The notes under the pieces are model-generated. The model was not told the origin of the DNA. It ran no database searches and saw nothing but the letters and a program-made list of their open reading frames with translations. DNA of 64,000 nt from Shewanella putrefaciens (lineage in GTDB: Bacteria > Pseudomonadota > Gammaproteobacteria > Enterobacterales > Shewanellaceae), in assembly GCF_016406325.1 (NCBI RefSeq), contig NZ_CP066370.1, positions 4,154,001 through 4,218,000 of the forward strand, written 5' to 3'. Both the position numbers and the translations under genes were made by a program. Numbering within the stretch: the first letter of the stretch is position 1; every line of letters begins with the position of its first letter. Positions 7,721-16,085 of this stretch are shown one piece after another.

Positions 7721-10573
7721 ATGAAGTTAACTCGCAAGTCCAATATCGCCCCAGTGGCAGACAAACCGACACTCGGCATTAGCCGTCGTCAATTTATGAA
7801 GCAAGCTGGTATTGCTACTGGTGGTATTGCTGCAGCCTCACTAATGGGTACTGGCATGATGCGCCGCGTCGAAGCCAAAGAAGTACCACATGATGCGCCA
7901 ATCGAAGTAAAACGTACTATTTGTAGTGCCTGCGCAGTAGGTTGTGGTTTGTATGCCGAAGTACAAAACGGTGTTTGGACAGGTCAAGAACCCGCATTCG
8001 ATCACCCATTCAATGCCGGCGGCCACTGCGCTAAAGGTGCGGCACTGCGTGAGCATGGTCACGGTGAAAAACGCCTGAAATACCCAATGAAATTGGTTGA
8101 TGGCAAGTGGAAAAAAATCTCTTGGGAAGATGCCATTAACGAAGTGGGCGATCAAATGCTCAATATTCGTAAAGAGTCAGGCCCAGACTCAGTGTACTTC
8201 ATGGGGAGCGCTAAGTTTTCTAACGAAGGTTGCTACATGTACCGCAAGTTAGCGGCGATGTGGGGCACAAACAATATCGACCACTCTGCTCGTATTTGTC
8301 ACTCTACCACGGTAGCTGGTGTTGCTAACACTTGGGGCTACGGTGCGCAAACTAACTCTTTCAACGATATCCAGAACGCCAATGCCATCTTCCTGATCGG
8401 GGCAAACCCTGCGGAAGCACATCCGGTTTCTATGCAACATATTCTGATCGCGAAAGAAAGAAACAACGCGAAAATCATCGTCGTTGACCCACGTTTCTCT
8501 CGCACTGCTGCGCATTCAGACTTGCATTGTGCAATTCGCCCAGGCACTGATATTCCGTTTATCTACGGTATGTTATGGCACATTTTTGAAAATGGTTGGG
8601 AAGATAAAACCTTTATCAAGCACCGCGTATTCGAGATGGAAAGTATCCGTGCTGAAGTGAAGAAGTTCCCACCTAAAGAAGTCGAAAACATCACTGGCGT
8701 GAGCGAAGCCGATGTCTATCAAGCCGCTAAATTAATGGCTGATAACCGTCCTGGCACGGTAATTTGGTGTATGGGTGGTACTCAGCATCACGTCGGTAAC
8801 GCGAACACCCGTGCTTATTGTATTCTGCAATTAGCACTGGGCAATATGGGCGTGTCAGGCGGCGGTACTAACATTTTCCGTGGTCACGATAACGTACAAG
8901 GCGCCACTGACTTAGGTTTGTTATTTGATAACTTACCCGGTTACTACGGTTTAACCTCTGCAGCATGGAGTCACTGGACCCATGTGTGGGATCTGGACAT
9001 GGAATGGGTGAAAGGTCGATTCGATCAAACCGCCTACCTTGGCAAAGATCCAATGACGACACCGGGTATTCCTTGTTCTCGTTGGCACGATGGCGTGTTA
9101 GAAGATAAGAGCAAGTTAGCGCAGAAAGACAATATCCGTATGGCGTTTTTCTGGGGACAATCGGTCAACACCGAAACCCGTCAGCGTGAAGTGCGTGATG
9201 CCCTAGACAAGATGGACACAGTAGTGGTTGTCGACCCATTCCCAACAATGGCGGGCGTTATGCACCGTCGTAAGAATGGTGTATATCTGCTGCCTGCAGC
9301 AACTCAGTTTGAGACTCAAGGTTCAGTGTCTAACTCAGGCCGTTCAATCCAATGGCGTGAGCAGGTTATCCAACCGTTATTCGAGTCAAAAACCGACATC
9401 GAAATCATGTACCGTTTAGCGCAAAAACTCGGCATTGACGAGCAGTACACTAAACGCATAGCCAAAGAAAACGGCTTACCCGTGATCGAAGACATTACCC
9501 GCGAAATCAACCGCGGTATGTGGACTATCGGTATGACAGGTCAAAGCCCTGAGCGTATCAAGTTGCACACCCAAAACTGGGGCACCTTCAGCAACAAAAC
9601 GCTCGAAGCCGCAGGCGGCCCAGCGAAGGGCGAAACCTACGGTCTACCTTGGCCATGTTGGGGTACACCAGAAGCGAAACACCCGGGTACTCAAATTCTG
9701 TATAACCAAGCCAAACACGTGAAAGACGGCGGTGGTAACTTCCGTGCTCGTTATGGTGTTGAATACAACGGCCAAAGCATTTTAGCCGACGGCACTTACT
9801 CTAAGGGTGCGGAAATCAAAGACGGTTATCCTGAATTTACTGCCGATATGCTCAAGCAATTGGGTTGGTGGGATGATCTGACCGCCGAGGAAAAAGCCGA
9901 AGCCGATGGTAAAAACTGGAAGACTGACCTGTCAGGCGGTATTGTGCGCGTGGCAATCAAACACGGCTGTATCCCCTTTGGTAATGCTAAAGCCCGTTGT
10001 ATTGTTTGGACTTTCCCTGACCAAGTGCCTGTACACCGTGAACCGTTATACACAGCACGTCGTGACTTAGTGGCGAAATACCCAACCTATGACGATATGC
10101 AAGTACACCGTCTACCCACATTGTATAAGTCAATCCAAGAAAAGGATTTAAGCGGTAAGTACCCACTGGTACTGACCTCTGGTCGCTTGGTTGAATACGA
10201 AGGTGGTGGTGAGGAATCTCGTTCTAACCCATGGCTAGCTGAACTTCAGCAGGAAATGTTTGTTGAAATTAACCCTGCCGACGCTGCCGATCGCGGTATT
10301 CGTAACGGAGAAAATGTCTGGTTAGAAGGTGCCGAAGGTGGCCGTATTAAGGTGCAAGCTATGGTAACGCCTCGCGTTAAGCCAGGCGTGACCTTTATGC
10401 CGTACCACTTTGCGGGTGTGATGCACGGTGAGAGTTTAGCGCCGAACTATCCAGAAGGCACTGTACCTTATGTTATCGGTGAGTCTTGTAACACTGCGCT
10501 GACCTATGGATACGATCCTGTGACACAAATGCAGGAAACCAAAGCGTCACTCTGTCAGATCGTTAAAGCGTAA
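7721..10573 (+). CDS. fdhA: Formate dehydrogenase catalytic subunit FdhA (copy 2), periplasmic, cysteine type
   Basis: Second catalytic subunit, 950 residues, collinear with copy 1. The Tat signal is ISRRQFMKQAG (residues 20-30). The 4Fe-4S cysteines are 68, 71, 75 and 103 (CSACAVGC, GGHCAKG), and the active-site Cys193 lies in ARICHS, again a plain TGT codon. The molybdopterin-binding segments GGTQHHVGN and GGGTNIFRGHDN are preserved, so both copies look functional. Several stretches are identical to copy 1 at the nucleotide level, including third codon positions (see findings), while others diverge freely. The ATG at 7721 has TAGGAGA upstream. It is in an operon with the second FdhB and FdhC. 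Confidence 0.95.
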   Translation: MKLTRKSNIAPVADKPTLGISRRQFMKQAGIATGGIAAASLMGTGMMRRVEAKEVPHDAPIEVKRTICSACAVGCGLYAEVQNGVWTGQEPAFDHPFNAGGHCAKGAALREHGHGEKRLKYPMKLVDGKWKKISWEDAINEVGDQMLNIRKESGPDSVYFMGSAKFSNEGCYMYRKLAAMWGTNNIDHSARICHSTTVAGVANTWGYGAQTNSFNDIQNANAIFLIGANPAEAHPVSMQHILIAKERNNAKIIVVDPRFSRTAAHSDLHCAIRPGTDIPFIYGMLWHIFENGWEDKTFIKHRVFEMESIRAEVKKFPPKEVENITGVSEADVYQAAKLMADNRPGTVIWCMGGTQHHVGNANTRAYCILQLALGNMGVSGGGTNIFRGHDNVQGATDLGLLFDNLPGYYGLTSAAWSHWTHVWDLDMEWVKGRFDQTAYLGKDPMTTPGIPCSRWHDGVLEDKSKLAQKDNIRMAFFWGQSVNTETRQREVRDALDKMDTVVVVDPFPTMAGVMHRRKNGVYLLPAATQFETQGSVSNSGRSIQWREQVIQPLFESKTDIEIMYRLAQKLGIDEQYTKRIAKENGLPVIEDITREINRGMWTIGMTGQSPERIKLHTQNWGTFSNKTLEAAGGPAKGETYGLPWPCWGTPEAKHPGTQILYNQAKHVKDGGGNFRARYGVEYNGQSILADGTYSKGAEIKDGYPEFTADMLKQLGWWDDLTAEEKAEADGKNWKTDLSGGIVRVAIKHGCIPFGNAKARCIVWTFPDQVPVHREPLYTARRDLVAKYPTYDDMQVHRLPTLYKSIQEKDLSGKYPLVLTSGRLVEYEGGGEESRSNPWLAELQQEMFVEINPADAADRGIRNGENVWLEGAEGGRIKVQAMVTPRVKPGVTFMPYHFAGVMHGESLAPNYPEGTVPYVIGESCNTALTYGYDPVTQMQETKASLCQIVKA

Positions 10574-10602
10574 GTGCAGCTTAAGCTAGGAGAATTGCCA
10601 TT

Positions 10603-11172
10603 ATGGCTACTATGAAATTTTTGTGTGATACCAAGCGCTGCATCGAATGTAACGGTTGTGTCACAGCCTGTAAAAACGAAAACGACTCCGCTCTCGAGTG
10701 GGGGATCCAACGCCGCCGCGTAGTCACAATCAATGACGGTCAACGTGGTGAAGCATCCATCTCTGTCGCTTGTATGCATTGCTCAGACGCACCCTGTATG
10801 GCAGTTTGTCCAGCAAACTGTTTCTACAGAACCGATGACGGCATAGTGCTACATAATAAAGATGCTTGTATTGGTTGCGGTTATTGCTTGTACGCTTGTC
10901 CATTTGGCGCACCACAGTTCCCGAAAAAAGGTGCCTTTGGTAGTCGCGGTAAGATGGATAAATGTACATTCTGTGCCGGTGGCCCAGAAGAAAACCACTC
11001 AGATGCTGAACGCCAAAAATACGGTGCAAACCGTATTGCCGAAGGCAAGCTACCTATGTGTGCAGAACTGTGTGCCACTAAAGCCCTGTTAGCGGGTGAT
11101 GCTGAAGTGGTTTCAAGCATCTTCCGTGAGCGTATGGCTTACCGTGGTGCTAAAAACGCGGCTTGGAATTAA
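10603..11172 (+). CDS. fdhB: Formate dehydrogenase iron-sulfur subunit FdhB (copy 2)
   Basis: Four-cluster ferredoxin subunit of 189 residues with the same cysteine groups as copy 1 (CIECNGCVTAC, CMHCSDAPCMAVCP, CIGCGYCLYACPFG, CTFC plus CAELC). It differs from copy 1 at a small number of positions and lacks its last nine residues, ending in KNAAWN. It should relay electrons from FdhA to the cytochrome b subunit downstream. The ATG at 10603 follows AGGAG. The near-identity with copy 1 suggests that FdhB could be exchanged between the two complexes; this is inference. Confidence 0.95.
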   Translation: MATMKFLCDTKRCIECNGCVTACKNENDSALEWGIQRRRVVTINDGQRGEASISVACMHCSDAPCMAVCPANCFYRTDDGIVLHNKDACIGCGYCLYACPFGAPQFPKKGAFGSRGKMDKCTFCAGGPEENHSDAERQKYGANRIAEGKLPMCAELCATKALLAGDAEVVSSIFRERMAYRGAKNAAWN

Positions 11173-11248
11173 TTCAGGTCAACAGGATCTGTCCATAGAC
11201 TTAGCTTAGCGCCTACTTAGGTGGGCGCGACTAAGTGAGAGAGGATGT

Positions 11249-12235
11249 ATGATGAACAAATGGTTCAAACACATAGGCTTAGCCATAGCACTGCTATTTA
11301 GTGCTGTGTGTATAGCCAATGGTGGTGATGAACTGGCGACTCAAGTTCAACAGTCTGATGCCCAAATTTGGGCGCAACTGAAGGATGGCGCCACGGGATA
11401 CACTACCTCACAAAGTGAGTTTCATGCCCAGCCAATCAATACCTATGATTTACGAGTATTGGAGTTACGTAGCGACTGGTTAGCACCCGCCTTAATGGCA
11501 GCACTATTCGGTATGATTATTATCTTTGTCTTATTTATCAAGGTGAATGGCATTTCTAAGCTACACCATGGTTTTTCAGGCAAGTTAGTGCATCGCTGGT
11601 CTAAGTTTGATGTTTCAATCCACTGGTTAGGCGCGATTCCGTGCTTACTGTTGATTTTAACTGGCTTAACCTTACTGGCAGGTCGTTTCTTCTTCCAACC
11701 TTGGTTAAGTGCTGGGATCTGGGAAGCCATTGTCTACGGTGCTAAGCAAATCCATGATGTGATGGCGATTCCCTTCATGATAGGTTGGGCATTGATGACC
11801 ACACTATGGGCGAAAAACCAGCTACCTAAAATGTACGATGTGAAGTGGTTTATGGTGGTTGGTGGTTACATCAACTTCGGACCATTCAAAGGTAAGCACC
11901 CTGACGCAGGCTTTGCTAACGCAGGTGAAAAAATGTGGTTCTGGGCATTTGCCCTGTTCGGGTTGATTATCTCTGCATCAGGTATGCTGTTACTCTTCCC
12001 TAACCTGTTCGAACCTAGCCGTACATTAAGCTTAATCGCCCTGGTACTGCACTCAGTGAGTGCTATCGTGATCTGTGCTTTCTCTATCGTGCACATCTTT
12101 ATGGCAACAGTGATGTCAGAAGGCGGTATGGAATGTATGGTGTCTGGCTACTGTGATGAGAACTGGGCAACCCAACACCACAACCTGTGGTATGACGAAA
12201 TTAAAGCTAACGGCACGTTAAAATATAAAGAGTGA
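11249..12235 (+). CDS. fdhC: Formate dehydrogenase cytochrome b subunit FdhC (copy 2)
   Basis: Membrane cytochrome b subunit of 328 residues. It begins with a Sec-type signal (IGLAIALLFSAVCIANGG), then a periplasmic stretch, an extra membrane segment (LAPALMAALFGMIIIFVLFI) and the haem-b core. The segment from VGGYINFGPFKGKHPD onward, and the C-terminus from EGGMECMVSGYCDENWA, are almost identical to copy 1, while the N-terminal third is clearly different. Two ATG codons are adjacent (11249 and 11252); the second has better spacing from GAGAGAGGA. It completes the second fdhABC operon and is followed by a terminator shared with the convergent TonB-receptor gene. Confidence 0.93.
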   Translation: MMNKWFKHIGLAIALLFSAVCIANGGDELATQVQQSDAQIWAQLKDGATGYTTSQSEFHAQPINTYDLRVLELRSDWLAPALMAALFGMIIIFVLFIKVNGISKLHHGFSGKLVHRWSKFDVSIHWLGAIPCLLLILTGLTLLAGRFFFQPWLSAGIWEAIVYGAKQIHDVMAIPFMIGWALMTTLWAKNQLPKMYDVKWFMVVGGYINFGPFKGKHPDAGFANAGEKMWFWAFALFGLIISASGMLLLFPNLFEPSRTLSLIALVLHSVSAIVICAFSIVHIFMATVMSEGGMECMVSGYCDENWATQHHNLWYDEIKANGTLKYKE

Positions 12236-12260
12236 TGCTTGTTAGCTCTACGATAAAAAG

Positions 12261-12294
12261 AAACCCTCTGTGAGTGATCACAGAGGGTTTTTAT
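12261..12294. terminator. Bidirectional terminator between fdhC copy 2 and the TonB receptor
   Basis: Perfect 13-bp stem AAACCCTCTGTGA / TCACAGAGGGTTT (12261-12273 with 12278-12290), a GTGA loop and T/A tracts on both sides. It can end transcription from both convergent genes. Confidence 0.9.
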
Positions 12295-12328
12295 TCGAAA
12301 AGACTTAATCCTTTATTTCACCGATAAC

Positions 12329-14386
12329 CTAAAAGCTATACATAACCGATACCCCAAGATTGCGTGGATCAATAATAGCGGCATAACCATTAACATAATT
12401 AGCACTAGGTGGCTCATTCACTGTCATTGCTTGCTCATCAAACATATTGTTGATAAACCCACTGATTCTCCAGTTATCTTTCTGATAATCGACACTTAAA
12501 CGAGCAACCACATAATCACCTGCAATCCTTGATTCTGTATTATCAATATCTGCAAAATATTCCCCCACATAGTTACCCGATACGCCAACGGAGAAGGCAT
12601 CATTTAGCCAATATTTGACCCCAAGGTTCGCCGTCACATGGGGAGCGGAATTAAGTTGATTGCCAACAATATCACCATAACTGGAATCAACTTTTTTGAT
12701 TTCACTGTCGAGCAAACCAACACCTGTAATCACCTGCCAGTTAGCGGTTAGCATTGCACTTAACTCAGTTTCAATCCCGTAAGTTACTGCTTTATCAACA
12801 TTAGTAATTTTACGGGCTTGATTGGATGCCTGATAACCATCGAAATCGTTATAGAATAAGTTAGCGCTCAAATTAACATTGCCACCTAAAAACATGCTTC
12901 GCGCACTGAGTTCATAGGTATCAACAAATTCCTCATCGTAGTAATAATATTCGCTTTCAGCTAAGGATAAGGCTCCACCCCCAGAGTTATAACCACGGCG
13001 AGCACTGGCAGCTAAGGTGGTATTGTCCGTGATGGCGTATTGCAATACCAACTTAGGCAAGGTAATGGTGCTGTCATTATCGAGTTTTTCCTCAAGCTGA
13101 GTACCACGATACAACATCGAAAAATTCCGTTTTTGCTCATCGCGCATCACGCGACCGCCTACAGTAAGCCAAAGCGACTCGGCTAAACCATAGGTTAACT
13201 CACCATAAATGGATAAAGAGGAACTGCTGTCATCACCCGTATAAACAGAACTTCCTGTACTACCAAAATCTTGGCTACGTTCATAATACGCAAGCCCGAT
13301 AAATCCGTTAAAATCACGGTCATTTAAGCCAAAACTATATTTACCATCAACGGTATAGCTCTCGTCTTTCATATCAACATATTGCTGTGCTGTTACTAAA
13401 GCCTCATAGGACTTAGAACCCCAGTCATAGTCCATATAAGCCACAACCAAGTCTAACGCTCTACCCGAACCTAAGTCATAGTCAACTTTGACTGAATGCG
13501 TTGTCGATTCTGTTTCAATATAACGTTGGAGAATCGGTCGATATGCCCATGGATCATCACCTGAAAAATAGTTACGACCCGAATCACCTTTTTCGTCGTT
13601 ATAGGAAAAGCTATAAAGAACTTTGAGCTCCTCGATAGCGCTTGGCTGCCATAAAAATTTGCCACGCCAACGGTTTGTAATTAACTCATTTAGATCAAAC
13701 GGGGCAGGGTTGGTTTCATATACCAATCCCTTATTATAGGTCTCTCCTGTCACGTTTTGGCCACTTAGCCGAAACGCTAACTCATCGTCTAAAATAGGAC
13801 CGGATACCATTACAGCACTGTCGACATAGTTATTCTGATCTCGGTAGCCTAAACGTGCAGCGCCACGCCAATCAAATGTCGGATCCTCTGTTTTGATAAA
13901 TACAGTGCCCCCAATACTATTACGGCCATTGATCGTCGACTGAGGACCTCGAAATACTTCAACTTGCTGTATATCCCATAAACCTGTATCACCAGTAAGG
14001 TCGGCAACAAAAGGTTCAGCAACACCGTCGACAAGTGTAGAAACCCGCGCCCTAGCACCACCAGTAAAAGAGTTAAATCCAGAGGCGGAGCCATTCCCGG
14101 AAACACCGCGAATATCAGGCACAGAGCCAGTCAGCACGACGACGTTAGGGATTTCAGATAATGCATCTGACACAGATTGATACTGACCGCTATCCAGTGA
14201 ATCCTTGTCGATAACAGAAACAGATGAGGTGGTGTCTTTCAAGCTACGCTCAATTTTTTCACCATATACGGTAATTTTTTCAATGGGTTCCGTTGATTCT
14301 GCTTCAACTGCTGCATAAGTAGAAGAGACTCCCAAACTCGAAATAATAGCGGCGATAATATTTTTCTTAAATGCCCGGTGTTCCAT
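12329..14386 (-). CDS. TonB-dependent outer-membrane receptor, probably for a ferric siderophore
   Basis: Outer-membrane beta-barrel receptor of 685 residues. An N-terminal signal (about residues 1-26, ending STYA) is followed by a TonB-box-like segment (IEKITVYGEKIE), the plug domain (SVSVIDKDSLDS, VFRGPQSTINGRNSIGG) and a 22-strand-type barrel ending in a C-terminal aromatic (SVMYSF), as outer-membrane assembly requires. The start is the ATG with GAGGA five bases upstream, rather than an in-frame TTG four codons earlier. A Fur-box-like site lies about 85 bases upstream, pointing to an iron-starvation-induced siderophore receptor. No siderophore biosynthesis or ABC uptake genes are adjacent, so the substrate cannot be named; in related genomes a gene in this position is labelled a vibriobactin-like receptor, from memory. 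Confidence 0.88.
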   Translation of the reverse strand: MEHRAFKKNIIAAIISSLGVSSTYAAVEAESTEPIEKITVYGEKIERSLKDTTSSVSVIDKDSLDSGQYQSVSDALSEIPNVVVLTGSVPDIRGVSGNGSASGFNSFTGGARARVSTLVDGVAEPFVADLTGDTGLWDIQQVEVFRGPQSTINGRNSIGGTVFIKTEDPTFDWRGAARLGYRDQNNYVDSAVMVSGPILDDELAFRLSGQNVTGETYNKGLVYETNPAPFDLNELITNRWRGKFLWQPSAIEELKVLYSFSYNDEKGDSGRNYFSGDDPWAYRPILQRYIETESTTHSVKVDYDLGSGRALDLVVAYMDYDWGSKSYEALVTAQQYVDMKDESYTVDGKYSFGLNDRDFNGFIGLAYYERSQDFGSTGSSVYTGDDSSSSLSIYGELTYGLAESLWLTVGGRVMRDEQKRNFSMLYRGTQLEEKLDNDSTITLPKLVLQYAITDNTTLAASARRGYNSGGGALSLAESEYYYYDEEFVDTYELSARSMFLGGNVNLSANLFYNDFDGYQASNQARKITNVDKAVTYGIETELSAMLTANWQVITGVGLLDSEIKKVDSSYGDIVGNQLNSAPHVTANLGVKYWLNDAFSVGVSGNYVGEYFADIDNTESRIAGDYVVARLSVDYQKDNWRISGFINNMFDEQAMTVNEPPSANYVNGYAAIIDPRNLGVSVMYSF

Positions 14387-14716
14387 GAAAATCCTCAAAT
14401 GACTGTAAGTGATAGAAAGCTGTTAACTAAGATAACAACCGTTTAAATGAAAATAACCTTAAAACTAACTGAGAAGGATTATCATTTATATTGTCATCAA
14501 AAGGTGTGATTGATATCAAATTCAGAATACGACTGAGTCGCTAGATTTAGCGTTACGGGAAGCGGTATGCGAGATGTCATTGGCAATAGATGAGTACCAC
14601 GACTTATCAAATGTTAATCATCTGATAAATAAAAACATTAAATCAGTGTTCAACTTATCTTAAATTCATATCTTCAGATAACTTGGGGATATAAAGGCAA
14701 AAGCGATATAACAGAA
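14387..14716. other. Intergenic region upstream of the TonB receptor
   Basis: About 330 bases, AT-rich, containing the Fur-box-like site at 14471-14489 and the presumed receptor promoter. I see no gene or other repeat in it. Confidence 0.6.
14471..14489 (-). promoter_or_regulatory. Fur-box-like site upstream of the TonB receptor
   Basis: Read on the minus strand, the site ATAAATGATAATCCTTCTC matches the classical 19-bp Fur consensus at 14 of 19 positions, including an unbroken core AATGATAATC. It lies about 85 bases upstream of the receptor ATG. Regulation by Fur and iron is inferred. Confidence 0.6.
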
Positions 14717-15355
14717 TCAACAGAGCTTGTGAAAGAACACAACATCTTTATCGACAAGCTCCAACCGCCAATCATATTTGCGGGCAATCCAGTTGAAGGT
14801 CGCTTCGGAATAAAAATTGATATGGGTAGGATCATTTTTATAATGCCATGTAGAAAAAGCGCTAGGATTGTACACCCGCTTAGTCATCACAGCCAAAATA
14901 CCTTTAGGTTTTAATAGCTTGTCAAGCTGATTGAGCAAGCCTGCAGCATCACTGACATGCTCAATAACTTCAGTTAAGCTAATAAAATCATATTGAAGAG
15001 TTAATGTTGTAGGATCATTGGCGTAATAAATATCAAAATTTGCAACCTGATAACCACGGTCCTTCGCCATCAAACTAAGTGCCATTCCCTCACCGCAGCC
15101 AAAGTCGAGACCTTTGGAGGAAGGTTCAAAACGGGCGAGTAATGGGTCGAGTGTTCGGTTTAAAAAACGCTGATAGCCGACGTCATAGGGAGAGTTTTCG
15201 TGTTTATCATACTCCGCTTTTTCTGCCTCGGCTGAAAGATAGAACTCAGGCGGTACAATAACGAGTTGACAAATTTGGCATTGATCGTAACAGCGTTTTT
15301 TATCTTGATGGTAAGCAACTAATTCAGTGCTATGGCATAAGGGACAGATATTCAA
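14717..15355 (-). CDS. Class I SAM-dependent methyltransferase with an N-terminal zinc-ribbon-like motif
   Basis: Protein of 212 residues. The first 30 residues carry two CxxC pairs (CPLC and CQIC) like a small zinc ribbon. The Rossmann methyltransferase core follows: motif I is GLDFGCGEGMAL, the acidic motif II is ANFDIYY, and SLTEVIEHV resembles motif IV of the Methyltransf_23/UbiG-like group. The C-terminus (TKRVYNPSAFSTWHYKNDPTHINFY) is typical of the family. The substrate is unknown. The predicted start is a TTG with AGGA nine bases upstream; no ATG is available near the zinc ribbon. It stands alone, 360 bases after a small periplasmic-protein gene on the same strand. Confidence 0.8.
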   Translation of the reverse strand: MNICPLCHSTELVAYHQDKKRCYDQCQICQLVIVPPEFYLSAEAEKAEYDKHENSPYDVGYQRFLNRTLDPLLARFEPSSKGLDFGCGEGMALSLMAKDRGYQVANFDIYYANDPTTLTLQYDFISLTEVIEHVSDAAGLLNQLDKLLKPKGILAVMTKRVYNPSAFSTWHYKNDPTHINFYSEATFNWIARKYDWRLELVDKDVVFFHKLC

Positions 15356-15425
15356 AAATAATTCCTACAGATTGTAGATGGTCGATTCAAGTTAATCGGC
15401 ATTTCTATAACGGCAGAGATAACTA

Positions 15426-15779
15426 TCAAGGCTTAGGGATTATTTTACGCTCTTTTGCGACCGCATCTTTAGCTTCACGTAAATATTTTTGCTCACGGCT
15501 CTCCCTTTCATCAAATTGCTTCTTTGCCTTTATTTTTTGCTGCTCTTCCCACTCATTGGTTTGGAGTGTTCCACTAACTTTTTCTTCCCGCTCAACGGTT
15601 TCTTTCGCTGCTTTTCGAGCTTTATCTAATTGAAGTTGTTCTACTTGCAAAAAGTCGATTCGTGCTTTATCCGCCTTTTGCTCTAGGATTAATTGAGGTT
15701 TTTGCTCATCTGCATTTGCAGTGGGTAGAAAAAGAGCCAAACTCAATACGAACCAAATAAGTGATTTCAATAATGCCAT
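15426..15779 (-). CDS. Small exported, highly charged helical protein of unknown function
   Basis: Protein of 117 residues. It opens with a clear Sec signal (LKSLIWFVLSLALFLP, ending TANA) and continues as a Lys/Glu/Gln/Arg-rich segment (about residues 30-110) likely to be a continuous alpha-helix or coiled coil, ending KERKIIPKP. It has no cysteine or cofactor motif. The start is the ATG at 15779, preceded by GAGGTAGG; the open frame continues upstream but lacks a start with a ribosome-binding site. I do not recognise the family. A periplasmic location is inferred from the signal peptide. Confidence 0.65.
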   Translation of the reverse strand: MALLKSLIWFVLSLALFLPTANADEQKPQLILEQKADKARIDFLQVEQLQLDKARKAAKETVEREEKVSGTLQTNEWEEQQKIKAKKQFDERESREQKYLREAKDAVAKERKIIPKP

Positions 15780-16085
15780 TATCCCTACCTCATTTATTGA
15801 AAATGCCAACCTATGACCTTTATTATCACGCTCACCGCACTCGATACCCAGCGTCCAACATAGCATAATATTTTATGAATATTAGGTTATTCAGCATGGT
15901 TTACCCCATAATCAGGGTAAAGATAAGTGTTAAACTACAGTTTTTTATTTTTCTATTTGAGTGAAACACTAATTAGGTTTATTTTTAACCCCACTTAAAT
16001 AATGTACTATTTAGGCAATTTCTTTATAAACGAAATACCTATGGAATGGGATGTGACTCGTGAGAGTTACCAGGGAGTATCCTGA

